A stretch of DNA of 64,000 nt from Cellulomonas avistercoris (GCF_014836445.1 NZ_JACSQV010000004.1:1-64000); one strand, 5' to 3'. Shown: positions 1 to 11,198, counted from the first letter of the stretch. The notes: generated from the letters alone by a model not told the origin. A program made the numbers and translations.

Positions 1-4
1 CGCC

Positions 5-18
5 GGGGGGGGGGGGGG
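5..18. repeat. G14 homopolymer
   Basis: Fourteen consecutive G residues, 16 bases past the catalase stop codon. It may be a genuine intergenic homopolymer or a sequencing/assembly error. A much larger G/C tract occurs at 43661-43705. Confidence 0.7.
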
Positions 19-34
19 CGCGCGGCCCGGGACG

Positions 35-2239
35 TCACACGACCGCTGCCGGGAACCTCTCCCACGCGCGGTGCAGCGCGAGCTGCGCGAGCAGGGTCTC
101 GGCGATGGTCGTCGCGTCGTCGGCGACGAGCACGCCCGGCGCCTGCGGGTCCACGCCCGACGCGTCCAGGACGCCGGCGGCTGACGGCACGGCGGCGACC
201 GACTTGGCGTGCCGGTACGCCTGCTGGACCAGCAGGACGACCCGCGGGTCGACGGCCCCGCCCGGGCCGCCGGCCTTGGCGTCGAAGGACGGCTGCGCGT
301 CCGGCGCCGGGGCCGCGGCACCCAGCAGGACGAGCGCGTCGAACTCCGGCGACGCGGCCGTCAGCCAGGTGCGCTGCGCGACGACGTCGGGACGCGCCGG
401 GTCGAGCGGACCACCGTGCGGCGCCACCACCAGCGGCAGCACCCCCGCGGCGTCGAGCGCGTCCCGGACCGCGGTGAGGACGCCGAGGTCGGTCGTCGGG
501 TCCGCGACGAGCCCCACCACGCGACCGTCGACGGGCCACTGCTTGCCGACCTGCGACAGCGTCGGGCTGGGCTGGACGTCGGGGACCTGCACGGTCGGCT
601 CGGGTGCCGGCAGGCCCAGGCCTGCGGCGACGGTCGCGCACAGCCCGGCGTCGATGTTGGCCAGCGCCAGCAGCTGCCGCTCCTTGACCGCCTGCTCGAA
701 GCACTTGCCGAGCTCGAACGTGTACGCCCGCGCGGTGTGCGCCTGCTCGACCGGCGTCAGGCTGCGCCAGAACATGCGCACCTGGCTGTAGTGGTCGTCG
801 TAGGAGGCGGGCTTCGCGCGCTCCTTGACGCCCTCGGCCACCTTGGCCGGCACGTCGATGAACGCGAGGTCGGCGCCCGCGTGGAACGGGCACCCGCCGT
901 CCAGCGAGTTCGGCTTGTACGGCGCGACGCCGATGTGGTCGGCGGTCTGGTGCATGCCGTCGCGCAGCATGTCGTTGACCGGGGCGTGCGGGCGGTTGAT
1001 GGGCAGCTGCTCGAAGTTGGGCCCGCCGAGCCGGCTGAGCTGGGTGTCGAGGTACGAGAACAGACGGCCCTGCAGCAGCGGGTCGTCGGTGACGTCGATG
1101 CCGCGCACGAGGTGCCCGACGTGGAACGCGACCTGCTCGGTCTCGGCGAAGTAGTTGCGCGGGTTGGCGTCGAGCGTCAGCAGCCCGATCGGCTGCACGG
1201 GCGCGAGCTCCTCGGGGACCAGCTTGGTCGGGTCGAGCAGGTCGATGCCCTCGAACACCTGCTCCTCGGTGTCGGGGAACACCTGGACGCCGAGCTCCCA
1301 CTGCGGGTACGCGCCGTGCTCGATGGCCAGCGCCAGGTCGCGGCGGTGGAAGTCCGGGTCGGTGCCCGCGGTGAGCTGCGCCTCCTCCCACGTCTGGGAG
1401 TGCACGCCGAGCTTCGGCTTCCAGTGGAACTTCACCAGCGACGTCGACCCGTCGTCCGCGACGAGCCGGAACGTGTGGACCCCGAAGCCCTCCATCGTGC
1501 GGTACGAGCGCGGGATGCCGCGGTCGGACATGTTCCACATGGTGTGGTGCTGCGCCTCGGTGTGCAGCGACACGAAGTCCCAGAACGTGTCGTGCGCCGA
1601 CTGCGCCTGCGGGATCTCGATGTCCGGGTGCGGCTTCACGGCGTGGATGACGTCGGGGAACTTGATCGCGTCCTGGATGAAGAACACCGGGATGTTGTTG
1701 CCGACCAGGTCGAACGTGCCCTCGGACGTGTAGAACTTCGTCGCGAACCCGCGGGTGTCGCGCACGGTGTCCGCCGAGCCGCGTGAGCCGACGACCGTCG
1801 AGAACCGGACGAACACCGGCGTCGTGACGTCGGGCTGCAGGAACTGGGCGCACGTCAGCCTCGCGGCCGTCCCGTAGGACTCGAAGCGCCCGTGGGCGGC
1901 CGCGCCGCGCGCGTGCACGACGCGCTCGGGGATCCGCTCGTGGTCGAAGTGCGTGATCTTCTCGCGCAGGTGGTGGTCCTGCAGCAGCGTGGGGCCGCGG
2001 CGGCCGGCCTTGAGCGAGTGGTCGGTGTCGCGCAGCGGGGCACCGCTGGCGGTGGTGAGGAAGGCGCCCTCCTGCGAGCGGGTCGCGGGGTCGCCGCCCC
2101 ACGGCCGGCCGGTGGGCGAGACCGCGGCGGGACCGTCGCTCGCGTCCTTGGGGGGTAGGGGCTCGCGCGGTTCGGTGGGCTCCGCCAGGGGTGCGGGTGC
2201 GGAGCCCGGGGCGCCGGGCTGGACGGGGTTGTCGGTCAC
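35..2239 (-). CDS. katE: Large-subunit (clade 2, HPII-type) heme catalase
   Basis: Dismutates hydrogen peroxide to water and oxygen in the cytoplasm. The 734-residue product has the catalase core: catalytic His at about residue 109 (ERVVHARG), the VGNNIPVFF segment with the distal Asn, and the heme-Tyr region [17 protein letters not shown]-terminal flavodoxin/DJ-1-like domain of about 150 residues ([17 protein letters not shown] onward) marks the large-subunit clade. The open frame extends upstream to 2413, but I place the start at GTG 2239 because AGGAG lies 7 bases before it and the upstream residues are low-complexity. The gene is transcribed away from the xylanase and no operon partner is visible. 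A run of 14 G residues lies just beyond its stop. The family call is secure; the clade call rests on length and the extra domain. Confidence 0.95.
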   Translation of the reverse strand: MTDNPVQPGAPGSAPAPLAEPTEPREPLPPKDASDGPAAVSPTGRPWGGDPATRSQEGAFLTTASGAPLRDTDHSLKAGRRGPTLLQDHHLREKITHFDHERIPERVVHARGAAAHGRFESYGTAARLTCAQFLQPDVTTPVFVRFSTVVGSRGSADTVRDTRGFATKFYTSEGTFDLVGNNIPVFFIQDAIKFPDVIHAVKPHPDIEIPQAQSAHDTFWDFVSLHTEAQHHTMWNMSDRGIPRSYRTMEGFGVHTFRLVADDGSTSLVKFHWKPKLGVHSQTWEEAQLTAGTDPDFHRRDLALAIEHGAYPQWELGVQVFPDTEEQVFEGIDLLDPTKLVPEELAPVQPIGLLTLDANPRNYFAETEQVAFHVGHLVRGIDVTDDPLLQGRLFSYLDTQLSRLGGPNFEQLPINRPHAPVNDMLRDGMHQTADHIGVAPYKPNSLDGGCPFHAGADLAFIDVPAKVAEGVKERAKPASYDDHYSQVRMFWRSLTPVEQAHTARAYTFELGKCFEQAVKERQLLALANIDAGLCATVAAGLGLPAPEPTVQVPDVQPSPTLSQVGKQWPVDGRVVGLVADPTTDLGVLTAVRDALDAAGVLPLVVAPHGGPLDPARPDVVAQRTWLTAASPEFDALVLLGAAAPAPDAQPSFDAKAGGPGGAVDPRVVLLVQQAYRHAKSVAAVPSAAGVLDASGVDPQAPGVLVADDATTIAETLLAQLALHRAWERFPAAVV

Positions 2240-4038
<1,799 letters not shown>

Positions 4039-4064
4039 CCGGCTGAGCACGGCTCGACCTACGC

Positions 4065-4096
4065 AGCGGGCACGGTCCCCTCGGACCGTGCCCGCT
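4065..4096. terminator. Hairpin terminator after the xylanase
   Basis: A perfect 14-bp inverted repeat (4065-4078 and 4083-4096) with a 4-base loop lies 27 bases after the xylanase stop. There is no U-tract, as is common in high-GC actinobacteria. Confidence 0.75.
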
Positions 4097-4152
4097 GTCA
4101 CGTCCGGACACCCGCTGGGCGGACTCGGGCGCGTGGCAGGAGACGTAGGCTC

Positions 4153-4602
4153 GTGAACGTGGCCACCTTCTCCTCCGTAGCGCGTCAGCACGTCCTCCAG
4201 GCGATCGAGGAGTACGACCGCCGCGGCGGTGACGACTTCCTCGCGGTGTACGGGTTCGTGCCGCAGGCCGAGTGGACCGTGCAGCACGAGGGCCGCGACT
4301 ACGACCTGCCGGCCGTCGTCGGGGTCGCCCACCGCTTCGCGACGGGACGCCTCGCGACACCCGACGACCTCAACGGCAGCCTGTCGAGCGCCGCGGCGAT
4401 CCTGCGCAAGCGCGGCTTCGACGTGACCCAGCCCGGCGGCGGCCCCGTGGCGGCGCCCGTGCGTGCGGCCCGCGCGCCGCAGCGTCGCGCGCCCGCGGCC
4501 AAGCCGCGCCGGTCGTCGGCCGAGCCCGAGCGCGTCGCCCCCGTGTGCCCCACCTGCCACATGACGCTCGCCGGCACGGGCAACTGCGACTACTGCGCCT
4601 GA
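4153..4602 (+). CDS. Small protein: ScoMcrA-like head domain plus C-terminal zinc ribbon
   Basis: A 149-residue cytoplasmic protein. Residues about 8-93 (from RQHVLQAIEEYDRRGGDDFL to LRKRGFDV, with a central YDLPAVVGVAHRFATG) resemble the N-terminal head domain recalled from the type IV restriction enzyme ScoMcrA and other actinobacterial proteins. A basic Ala/Pro/Arg linker follows, then CPTCHMTLAGTGNCDYC, a CxxC...CxxC treble-clef or zinc-ribbon motif. No nuclease or SRA domain is present, so restriction activity is not implied. A DNA- or RNA-binding accessory role is possible but unproven. GTG 4153 is used; GTG 4159 is an alternative. The neighbours are unrelated sugar genes. The domain assignment is from memory of the family. 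Confidence 0.6.
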   Translation: MNVATFSSVARQHVLQAIEEYDRRGGDDFLAVYGFVPQAEWTVQHEGRDYDLPAVVGVAHRFATGRLATPDDLNGSLSSAAAILRKRGFDVTQPGGGPVAAPVRAARAPQRRAPAAKPRRSSAEPERVAPVCPTCHMTLAGTGNCDYCA

Positions 4603-4621
4603 GGCGCGACGCCCCGACGCG

Positions 4622-5623
4622 TCAGCGCGTCGTCCCCCGGACGACGAGCCGCACGGGCATGACCAGGTGCTCCGCCGAGAACTCCTCGCCGGACATGCGG
4701 CGGTCCAGCAGCCGCAGCGACTCGGCGACGACGAGGTCCATGCGCGGGTCGACGGTCGTGAGGCCCGGCACGAGGTGCTCGCTGACGTCCAGGTCGTCGA
4801 ACCCGACCACCTGGACGTGCTCCGGGACGCGCAGGCCGCAGTCGTGCAGGCCCGCCATGACGCCGATCGCGACCTGGTCGGTCACGGCGAAGACGCCGTC
4901 GATGTCCAGGCCGTCGGCGAGCGCCGTCCGGATCATCTCGCGGCTCTCCGCCATGGCGAAGTGCGCGGGCGGCAGCACGAGCCGGTCGTCGGCGACGAGG
5001 CCGGCGGCGGTGTGCGCGGCGCGCCACCCGGCGGTGCGCACGCCGACCATCCCCGTGTGCGTGGGGTCGACCGTGCCGCCGACGATCGCGATGCGGCGCG
5101 CGCCCCGCTCGATGAGGTGCGCGGTGGCGAGCTGCGCGCCCTCGAAGTTGCCGAGCTGGACGTGGTCGCGCCCGGTGGGCATGGGCTCCTCGCCGAGCAG
5201 CACGAGCGGCATGTCGCCGTTGAGGCGGGCGACCTCGGAGTCCTTGAGGCCGACGACGGACAGCAGCACGCCGTCGTACATCTGCAGCCGCGCCTGCGAG
5301 AGCGCACTGAGCTCGCCCTCGCGGCTGGCGCCCGTCTGCTCGACCACGAGGTGCCGGCCGCCGGGCCGCAGCGCGTCGGTGACCGCGGCGGCGAGCTCGG
5401 CGAAGTAGGGGTGGTCGACCCGCGGGATGGACAGCGCGATCGTGCCGCTGCGTCCGGCCCGGAGGCTGCGCGCGGTGAGGTTGACCTGGTAGCCCAGCTC
5501 GTCGACCGCCGCGAGCACGCGCTGGCGCGTGGCCTCGCTGACGCGCGGCCGGCCGTTGACGACGTTCGAGACCGTCATGACCGAGACGCCCGAGGCCTTC
5601 GCGACGTCCTTGAGTGTGGGCAT
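4622..5623 (-). CDS. LacI-family transcriptional regulator
   Basis: A 333-residue repressor. The N-terminal LacI helix-turn-helix is plain: MPTLKDVAKASGVSVMTVSN, followed by the hinge region (VLAAVDELGYQVN). A periplasmic-binding-like sugar-sensing domain fills residues about 60-333, with the late motif GFDDLDVSEHLVPGLTTVD. It is divergent from the GH51 arabinofuranosidase with about 200 bp between, so arabinoxylan oligosaccharides or arabinose are likely effectors. The operator-like CATGTaacgataaACATG at 5711-5728 is a candidate site. The other xylan genes in the window may also be targets, but this is inference. Confidence 0.95.
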   Translation of the reverse strand: MPTLKDVAKASGVSVMTVSNVVNGRPRVSEATRQRVLAAVDELGYQVNLTARSLRAGRSGTIALSIPRVDHPYFAELAAAVTDALRPGGRHLVVEQTGASREGELSALSQARLQMYDGVLLSVVGLKDSEVARLNGDMPLVLLGEEPMPTGRDHVQLGNFEGAQLATAHLIERGARRIAIVGGTVDPTHTGMVGVRTAGWRAAHTAAGLVADDRLVLPPAHFAMAESREMIRTALADGLDIDGVFAVTDQVAIGVMAGLHDCGLRVPEHVQVVGFDDLDVSEHLVPGLTTVDPRMDLVVAESLRLLDRRMSGEEFSAEHLVMPVRLVVRGTTR

Positions 5624-5669
5624 GTCGCTACCCTACGGACGCGGACCCCCCTGCGGCGCGGGTTCGTGC

Positions 5670-5728
5670 TTGACATTCGAGAATCCGTGCCCGAAGGTCA
5701 GGGTGCGCCGCATGTAACGATAAACATG
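5670..5728 (+). promoter_or_regulatory. Candidate promoter and LacI-type operator for GH51
   Basis: A TTGACA -35 hexamer lies at 5670-5675, but the -10 at 17-18 bp spacing is poor (around 5693-5699). CATGTAACGATAAACATG at 5711-5728 has perfect 5-bp arms (CATGT/ACATG) around an AT-rich centre containing CG, resembling an imperfect LacI-family operator. It sits between the divergent lacI-type gene and the GH51 gene. In this GC-rich background the AT-rich palindrome stands out. Confidence 0.5.
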
Positions 5729-5825
5729 CCCTCGACGACGAGGGTATGGGCCCTTCGTGACCACGGCGCCCCGCCTGCGGGAGCGTCAACGCCGACGCCC
5801 GGCACCGATCACCGAAGGGACCCCC

Positions 5826-7352
5826 GTGTCTTCCCTGACTGCTGTCATCGACCTCGACCTGCCCGGGCCGACGATCAGCCGCCACGTGTACGGCCACTTC
5901 GCCGAGCACCTCGGCCGCTGCATCTACGGCGGCTTCTGGGTCGGCGAGGACTCCGAGGTCCCGAACGTCCGCGGCATCCGCACCGACGTGGTGGAGGCCC
6001 TGCGGGGCCTCAGGATCCCGAACCTGCGCTGGCCCGGCGGCTGCTTCGCCGACGACTACCACTGGCGCGACGGGATCGGGCCGCGCGACCAGCGACCCCG
6101 CATGGTCAACTCGCACTGGGGCGACGTCGTCGAGGACAACTCGTTCGGCACGCACGAGTTCATGGACCTGTGCGAGATGCTCGGCGCCGAGCCGTACGTC
6201 AACGGCAACGTCGGCTCCGGCACGGTCCGGGAGATGAGCGAGTGGGTCGAGTACCTCACGCGCGCCGACGACTCGCCCATGGCCGCGCTGCGCCGTGCCA
6301 ACGGCCGCGACGAGCCGTGGAAGGTCCCGTTCTTCGGCATCGGCAACGAGCCGTGGGGCTGCGGCGGCAACATGACGGCGGAGCACTACGCCGACCTGGC
6401 CCGCCAGTACGCGACGTACGTGCGCAACCACGGCGGCAACACCGTCTACAAGATCGCCGCCGGCGCCAACGCGGAGGACTACGCGTGGACCGAGGCCCTC
6501 ATGAAGGTCTCGCAGAAGCTCGGCTGCGGGTGCGACCCGCGCGGCTTCTTCCAGGGCATCTCGCTGCACTACTACACGATGTCCGGCGACTGGAGCGTCA
6601 AGGGCCACGCGACGGCGTTCGACACCGACGACTGGTACGTCACGATGCGCCGCGCCCACAAGATGGAGGAGCTCGTCCGTGGGCACGCCAACGTCATGGA
6701 CGCCTACGACCCCGAGCACCGCATCGGCCTCGTCGTCGACGAGTGGGGCACGTGGTGGGACGTCGAGGAGGGGACCAACCCCGGCTTCCTGTACCAGCAG
6801 AACACCCTGCGCGACGCGCTGGTCGCGAGCACGCACTTCGACACGTTCCACCGGTACGCGCACCGCATCTCGATGGCGAACATCGCGCAGACCGTCAACG
6901 TGCTGCAGGCGATGATCCTCACGGACCCCGACTCGGGTGCGCTCGTCCTGACGCCGACCTACCACGTGTTCGAGATGAACACCGGCCACCACGACGCGTC
7001 GTCGCTCGCGGTCCACGTCAAGGGCGAGGTCCCGACGCGTGAGGTCGAGGGCAAGGCCGTGCCGATGCTGTCGATGTCCGCGTCGACCAAGGACGGCACG
7101 GCGCTGGTGTCGCTGTCGAACCTCGACGCCGACGCCCCGACGTCCGTCGTGCTCGACCTGCGCGGCGCGGCCGTGACCGGGTTCGACGCCCGCGTGCTGA
7201 CGGCACCGACCATCCAGACGCACAACAGCCCCGACCATCCGGACGCGGTCGCGCCGGTCGCGCACGGCGGCGTCCGCCGGCACGCGCTCGGCCTCGAGGT
7301 CGACCTGCCCGCGCGGTCGTACACCACCGTCCGTCTGGAGCTGGGTCTGTGA
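5826..7352 (+). CDS. abfA: GH51 alpha-L-arabinofuranosidase
   Basis: Removes terminal alpha-L-arabinofuranosyl residues from arabinoxylan oligosaccharides. The 508-residue protein has no signal peptide, so it probably acts on imported oligomers. The acid/base is E175 in GIGNEPWG and the nucleophile is E306 in [25 protein letters not shown] is another typical GH51 segment, and a beta-sandwich C-terminus follows. GTG 5826 is chosen because GAAGGGA precedes it and the homologous domain begins immediately after; the frame is open further upstream to 5757. The stop overlaps the next gene by 4 bases (GTGA), indicating translational coupling. It is likely repressed by the divergent LacI protein. Confidence 0.95.
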   Translation: MSSLTAVIDLDLPGPTISRHVYGHFAEHLGRCIYGGFWVGEDSEVPNVRGIRTDVVEALRGLRIPNLRWPGGCFADDYHWRDGIGPRDQRPRMVNSHWGDVVEDNSFGTHEFMDLCEMLGAEPYVNGNVGSGTVREMSEWVEYLTRADDSPMAALRRANGRDEPWKVPFFGIGNEPWGCGGNMTAEHYADLARQYATYVRNHGGNTVYKIAAGANAEDYAWTEALMKVSQKLGCGCDPRGFFQGISLHYYTMSGDWSVKGHATAFDTDDWYVTMRRAHKMEELVRGHANVMDAYDPEHRIGLVVDEWGTWWDVEEGTNPGFLYQQNTLRDALVASTHFDTFHRYAHRISMANIAQTVNVLQAMILTDPDSGALVLTPTYHVFEMNTGHHDASSLAVHVKGEVPTREVEGKAVPMLSMSASTKDGTALVSLSNLDADAPTSVVLDLRGAAVTGFDARVLTAPTIQTHNSPDHPDAVAPVAHGGVRRHALGLEVDLPARSYTTVRLELGL

Positions 7353-8131
7353 GCGCCGCCGACGCGACGGGCACGCTGGCCGTCCACCGCTTGGGGAACC
7401 CCGACGCCCCGACGGTCGTCCTGCTCCACGGCGTGACCGACTCCGGGACCACGTGGCCCGACCTCCTCGCGCACTGGGGCGACCGGTACGACGTCCTCGC
7501 ACCCGACCTGCGGGGGCACGGCTCGTCCCCGCGCTTCACGCCCGAGCAGCTGCCGCAGGCGCCCGAGGTCATGCTGGCCGACGTCGTCGCGCTGCTCGAC
7601 GCCCAGCCGGGGCCCGTCGCCCTCGTGGGGCACTCGCTCGGCGGGCTGATCGCGCTGCGCGCGGCGCTCGCGCGCCCGGAGCGCGTCCGGGCGCTGGTGG
7701 TCGAGGACCCGGCCAGGCCGACCGGCGCACGCACGCCCGACCCCGACTTCTCGGCGATGCTGCTCGGTCACACGCACGTGGTCATCGCGGACCGCGACGC
7801 CGAGATCGCGCGCATGCGCCGCGAGACGCCCTGGAGCGAGACCGAGATCCAGGCGTGGGCGGCCACCCGCGCGGACGTCGACCAGGAGTACCTGCGGCTC
7901 GGGCTCTTCCTGGGTGACGCGGCCTGGGAGGAGGCGTTCGGTGCCCTGCAGGTGCCGACGCTGCTCGTCCTGCCCGAGGACGCGCCGATGGCACCGCGGC
8001 CCGACGGGTTCGACAACCCGCTGGTGCGCACGGTCGTGGTCCCGGGGGCGGGGCACTGCGTGCGCCGCGACCAGCCCGACGCCTACCACGCGGCGGTCGA
8101 CGCGTTCCTCGAGGAGCACGCGGCCGGCTGA
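7349..8131 (+). CDS. Alpha/beta-hydrolase fold protein
   Basis: A 260-residue cytoplasmic hydrolase. The oxyanion-hole segment [19 protein letters not shown], the nucleophile elbow GHSLGG with Ser at residue 96, and a late [10 protein letters not shown] carrying the catalytic His are all present. The GTG start overlaps the GH51 stop by 4 bases, so the pair is co-translated. It could be an esterase acting on substituted xylo- or arabino-oligosaccharides after uptake, but alpha/beta hydrolases are too diverse for a substrate call from sequence alone. Confidence 0.88.
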   Translation: MSAADATGTLAVHRLGNPDAPTVVLLHGVTDSGTTWPDLLAHWGDRYDVLAPDLRGHGSSPRFTPEQLPQAPEVMLADVVALLDAQPGPVALVGHSLGGLIALRAALARPERVRALVVEDPARPTGARTPDPDFSAMLLGHTHVVIADRDAEIARMRRETPWSETEIQAWAATRADVDQEYLRLGLFLGDAAWEEAFGALQVPTLLVLPEDAPMAPRPDGFDNPLVRTVVVPGAGHCVRRDQPDAYHAAVDAFLEEHAAG

Positions 8132-8167
8132 CGGCGGGGTGTCGGTGCCGTCTGGCAGCATCGCCGG

Positions 8168-8572
8168 ATGAGCACCGACACCCTGCACCTCGGCGTGCGG
8201 GTCGCGCGCCCCGCGGCGGACGTCTACGCGTTCGCGTCCGTGCCGGCCAACCTGCCGCGCTGGGCGCCCGGCCTGGGGACGCAGGTCGAGGAGGCCGACG
8301 GGCAGTGGTTCGTCGTGACGCCGCAGGGCCGCGCCCGCGTGACGTTCGCGCCGCGCAACGACCTCGGGGTCCTGGACCACGAGGTCGTGACACCGTCGGG
8401 GCTGGTCGTGCACGTGCCGATGCGCGTCGTCGCCGACGGCCCGGACGCGTGCGACGTCGTCTTCACGCTGCGCCGCGCGCCCGGCATGACGGACGCCGAG
8501 CTCGCGCGCGACGAGGCCCTGGTGCGCGCCGACCTCGCGCGGCTGCGTGACGTCCTGGAGGACGCGCGCTGA
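8168..8572 (+). CDS. SRPBCC (polyketide cyclase/START-like) family protein
   Basis: A 134-residue protein of the SRPBCC fold. It opens with a beta-strand segment and AADVYAFASVPANLPRWAPGLG, typical of SRPBCC proteins, and continues through VVTPQGRARVTFAPRNDLGVLDHEV-like strands (shortened here) to a C-terminal helix. The fold binds hydrophobic ligands; the ligand here is unknown. The ATG start follows the alpha/beta hydrolase by 36 bp on the same strand. No membrane segment or signal peptide is visible. Confidence 0.8.
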   Translation: MSTDTLHLGVRVARPAADVYAFASVPANLPRWAPGLGTQVEEADGQWFVVTPQGRARVTFAPRNDLGVLDHEVVTPSGLVVHVPMRVVADGPDACDVVFTLRRAPGMTDAELARDEALVRADLARLRDVLEDAR

Positions 8573-8621
8573 CGTCGTGACGCGCGGCGCCCGGCCCGCG
8601 GCACCGGTACCGTCGGCTGCC

Positions 8622-9119
8622 GTGGACGTCGAACCCCAGCAGGCCACCGCCGCCGACGCGCCCGCGATCCACGCGCTGCGCCGCTCGCTCGAGGACTGGA
8701 TGGCCGCGCGCGGCATCGACCAGTGGCCCGCCGGGTCCGTGCCGGCCGGGCGCATCGCGGCGCAGGTGGCCGACGGTCAGTGGTGGGTGGTCCGCGACGA
8801 CGCGGGGCTGCTCGGCAGCGTCCGCGTCATCGGCACGGACCCCGAGTACTGGGGCGACGACGACGCGCCCGCGCTGTACGTGCACGGGCTGATGGTCGAC
8901 CGCCGGGCGTCGGGCACCGGGCTCGGGCGGGCGCTCGTCGAGTGGGCGGGGGAGCGGGCGCGCGCGGCGGGTGCGACGTGGCTGCGGCTCGACCACCGCG
9001 CGTCGAACCCGCACCTGGACGACGTGTACCGGGCGTGGGGCTTCGAGCCGGTCGGCGTCACCGACCGCCCGGGGTTCGAGGTGGTGCTGATGCAGCGCGC
9101 GGTGGGTCAGGAGCCGTAG
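8622..9119 (+). CDS. GNAT-family N-acetyltransferase
   Basis: A 165-residue GNAT-fold acetyltransferase using acetyl-CoA. ALYVHGLMVDRRASGTGLGR contains the acetyl-CoA-binding R/QxxGxG/A-like motif A (RRASGTGLGRALVEW). LDHRASNPHLDDVYRAWGFEPVG is the usual motif B-type ending. The start is taken as GTG 8622, where homology begins; the frame is open from 8547 and overlaps the preceding gene there. The substrate is unknown. Confidence 0.88.
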   Translation: MDVEPQQATAADAPAIHALRRSLEDWMAARGIDQWPAGSVPAGRIAAQVADGQWWVVRDDAGLLGSVRVIGTDPEYWGDDDAPALYVHGLMVDRRASGTGLGRALVEWAGERARAAGATWLRLDHRASNPHLDDVYRAWGFEPVGVTDRPGFEVVLMQRAVGQEP

Positions 9120-9177
9120 CGGGCGGGGTTCGGGACATCAGGTGTCCCGTAGGCCGCCCACGAGCCGCGTCGGTCGG

Positions 9178-9203
9178 TGAACCTTTTCGTCCTGCCTGTC
9201 GTC
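9178..9203 (+). promoter_or_regulatory. Candidate ECF-sigma promoter for the YceI/sigma/anti-sigma operon
   Basis: TGAACC at 9178-9183 and CGTC at 9200-9203 are separated by 16 bp. This spacing and both elements match the form recalled for Mycobacterium SigL-dependent promoters (TGAACC, then CGT). It lies 55 bp before the YceI start codon and suggests autoregulation by the ECF sigma factor encoded downstream. Confidence 0.5.
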
Positions 9204-9258
9204 TTGATGGTGAAGGGCTCCGGACGGGGCGTGGCAGGGGGTGGGAGGAGTGGGAGCG

Positions 9259-9927
9259 ATGAGTCGGAACGCCAAGGTGTGGGCAGGGGTCGGTGCGGTC
9301 GCCGTGGTGCTCGCGGTGGTGGCGGTGGTCGTCGGACCAGGCCTGTACGCCGACTGGGGCAACAGCCGGGCCGACGCGGCACCGACGCTCGAGGCGAGCG
9401 CGGCCGCGGACCCGGTGGAGGCGACCGACGGCACGTGGACCGTCAGCGACGGGTCCTTCGCCGGCTACCGCCTCGAGGAGGTCCTGCGCGGGCAGGACGT
9501 GACGGTCACCGGACGCACCGAGCAGGTCACGGGCACCGTCACCGTCGAGGGCGGCAGCCTCACGGCCGGCGAGATCGAGGTCGACATGGCGAGCATCGCG
9601 ACCGACCAGCCGCCGCGCGACACGTATTTCCGCGACCAGGCCGTCCAGGTGCGCGACTTCCCGACGGCGACGTTCACGCTCACCGAGCCCGCCGACCTGG
9701 GAGACGGTGCGAGCGACGTGCAGCTGACCGGTGACCTGACGATCCGCGACGTGACCCAGCAGGTCACCGTCGACGCGCAGGTCGCAGCCTCGGGTGACAC
9801 CGTGCAGGTGGTGGGCTCGGTGCCGGTGACGTTCGCGGACTTCGGCATCGAGGCGCCCTCGCTCGGGTTCGTCACCGTCGAGGACACCGGAGCCGTCGAG
9901 TTCGACCTGCGGCTGACGGCGTCCTGA
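9259..9927 (+). CDS. YceI-family lipid/isoprenoid-binding protein, membrane-anchored
   Basis: A 222-residue protein with one N-terminal membrane segment (about residues 6-25) and an extracytoplasmic YceI lipocalin-like barrel. The barrel shows GTWTVSDGSFAGYRLEEVL, VEVDMASIATDQPPRD-like text and FRDQAVQVRDFPTATFTLT. YceI proteins bind polyisoprenoids or amphiphiles and are often stress-induced. ATG 9259 has GGGAGGAG 9 bases upstream. It leads an apparent operon with the ECF sigma and its anti-sigma, so it may be part of the envelope-stress response they control. Confidence 0.92.
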   Translation: MSRNAKVWAGVGAVAVVLAVVAVVVGPGLYADWGNSRADAAPTLEASAAADPVEATDGTWTVSDGSFAGYRLEEVLRGQDVTVTGRTEQVTGTVTVEGGSLTAGEIEVDMASIATDQPPRDTYFRDQAVQVRDFPTATFTLTEPADLGDGASDVQLTGDLTIRDVTQQVTVDAQVAASGDTVQVVGSVPVTFADFGIEAPSLGFVTVEDTGAVEFDLRLTAS

Positions 9928-9969
9928 GGGCGCGAGGTCCGGGCACGGTCCGACGGCGGAGGTGGCGAC

Positions 9970-10485
9970 GTGACGGGTGAGGTCGACGGTGGTGCCGACG
10001 CGCTGCTGCACGCCACGCACGCCGCGCACGCCGCGGCGCTGCACCGTTACGTGGCACGCCTCACCGACCCCGCCCGCGCGCCCGACGTCGTGCAGGAGAC
10101 CCTGCTGCGGGCGTGGCGGCACCCCGAGGTGCTGACGCGACCCGAGCCGTCGGTGCGGGCCTGGCTGTTCACGGTCGCGCGCAACCTCGTCGTCGACGAC
10201 GCGCGCAGCGCCCACCGCCGCCACGAGACGCCGTCCGACGCCCCGCCCGAGACGGACGCCGGTGACACGACGCAGGCCGTGCTCGACCGCTGGCTGGTCG
10301 CCGACGCGCTCGACGCGCTGTCGCCCGACCACCGCGCGGTCGTCGTCGGCGCCTACTACGGCGGGCGCTCGGTCGCCGAGCTCGCCGCCGAGCACGGCAT
10401 CCCGCCCGGGACCGTGAAGTCGCGGCTGCACTACGCGCTGCGCGCGCTGCGCCTGGCGCTGCAGGAGAGGGGAGTGACGTCATGA
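9970..10485 (+). CDS. ECF RNA polymerase sigma factor (SigL/SigK-like)
   Basis: A 171-residue group IV sigma factor. Region 2 carries LTDPARAPDVVQETLLRAWR (core and -10 recognition). Region 4 carries LSPDHRAVVVGAYYGGRSV and a helix-turn-helix ending GIPPGTVKSRLHYALRALR (-35 recognition). The GTG start lies 42 bp after the YceI gene, and the stop overlaps the anti-sigma ATG by 4 bases, the standard coupling of an ECF sigma with its inhibitor. It probably drives its own operon through the TGAACC-N16-CGTC element upstream. Assignment to the SigL subgroup is tentative. Confidence 0.93.
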   Translation: MTGEVDGGADALLHATHAAHAAALHRYVARLTDPARAPDVVQETLLRAWRHPEVLTRPEPSVRAWLFTVARNLVVDDARSAHRRHETPSDAPPETDAGDTTQAVLDRWLVADALDALSPDHRAVVVGAYYGGRSVAELAAEHGIPPGTVKSRLHYALRALRLALQERGVTS

Positions 10486-11180
10486 GCACCGACCCGTACC
10501 GCGACTGGGACGCCGCGTACGTGCTGGGCGCGCTCGCACCGGCCGAGCGGCGCGAGTTCGAGGAGCACCTGGCCGGGTGCGACGCGTGCCGGGCGGCGGT
10601 CGGCGAGCTCGCGGGGATGCCGGCGCTGCTGAGCATGGTGCCGCAGGCGGGTGCGCCGGACGCGCCCGTGGCCGACGTCGTCCCGCTGGCGCGCGTCGCC
10701 GAGGCGGCGCGGCAGCGGCGCGGCCGGGGCCGGCTCGCGCTCGCGGGCGCCGCGGCCGCGCTCGTCGTCCTCGCCGGTGCGACGGGTGCGGCGGTGACGG
10801 CCGCCACGGCGTCACGCCCGACGGCGGCCGCCTCCAGCCCGGCGGCGGTCGCGGCCGGGGCGCGCACGGTCGCCCTCGCGCCGGTCGGCGGGTCGGGGGT
10901 CAGCGCCGACCTCACGCTCGCGCCCGCCCGGTGGGGCACGCGACTCGACTGGACGTGCGCGTACGAGGCGGCCGAGCTGCCCGAGGGCGTGTACGAGCTG
11001 GTGCTCGTCGGCCCGGACGGGCAGCGGTCGGTGGTCGCGACGTGGACGAGCACGGGCGAGCGGACCGCGGCCGGCCTGGGGGCGTCGTCGGCGCTGCCGG
11101 TGGACGGGATCGCGCGCGTCGAGCTGGGCGTGGTGGGGCTGGACAGTCCGCTGGCGGTCGGCGAGGTGACGGACGCGTAG
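10482..11180 (+). CDS. ZAS-type transmembrane anti-sigma factor
   Basis: A 232-residue membrane anti-sigma factor. The N-terminal cytoplasmic zinc-binding ZAS motif is H29-x3-C33-x2-C36 (HLAGCDACRAAV). A single membrane helix follows at about residues 85-108, then an extracytoplasmic RskA-like domain with a conserved-looking WTCAYEAAELPEGVYELVL. It should sequester the preceding sigma factor at the membrane until a signal, perhaps oxidation of the ZAS cysteines or proteolysis, releases it. The start overlaps the sigma stop (ATGA). The gene is convergent with the spermidine synthase, with 18 bp between stops. Confidence 0.93.
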   Translation: MSTDPYRDWDAAYVLGALAPAERREFEEHLAGCDACRAAVGELAGMPALLSMVPQAGAPDAPVADVVPLARVAEAARQRRGRGRLALAGAAAALVVLAGATGAAVTAATASRPTAAASSPAAVAAGARTVALAPVGGSGVSADLTLAPARWGTRLDWTCAYEAAELPEGVYELVLVGPDGQRSVVATWTSTGERTAAGLGASSALPVDGIARVELGVVGLDSPLAVGEVTDA

Positions 11181-11198
11181 CCCGGCGGCGTCCTGCGG

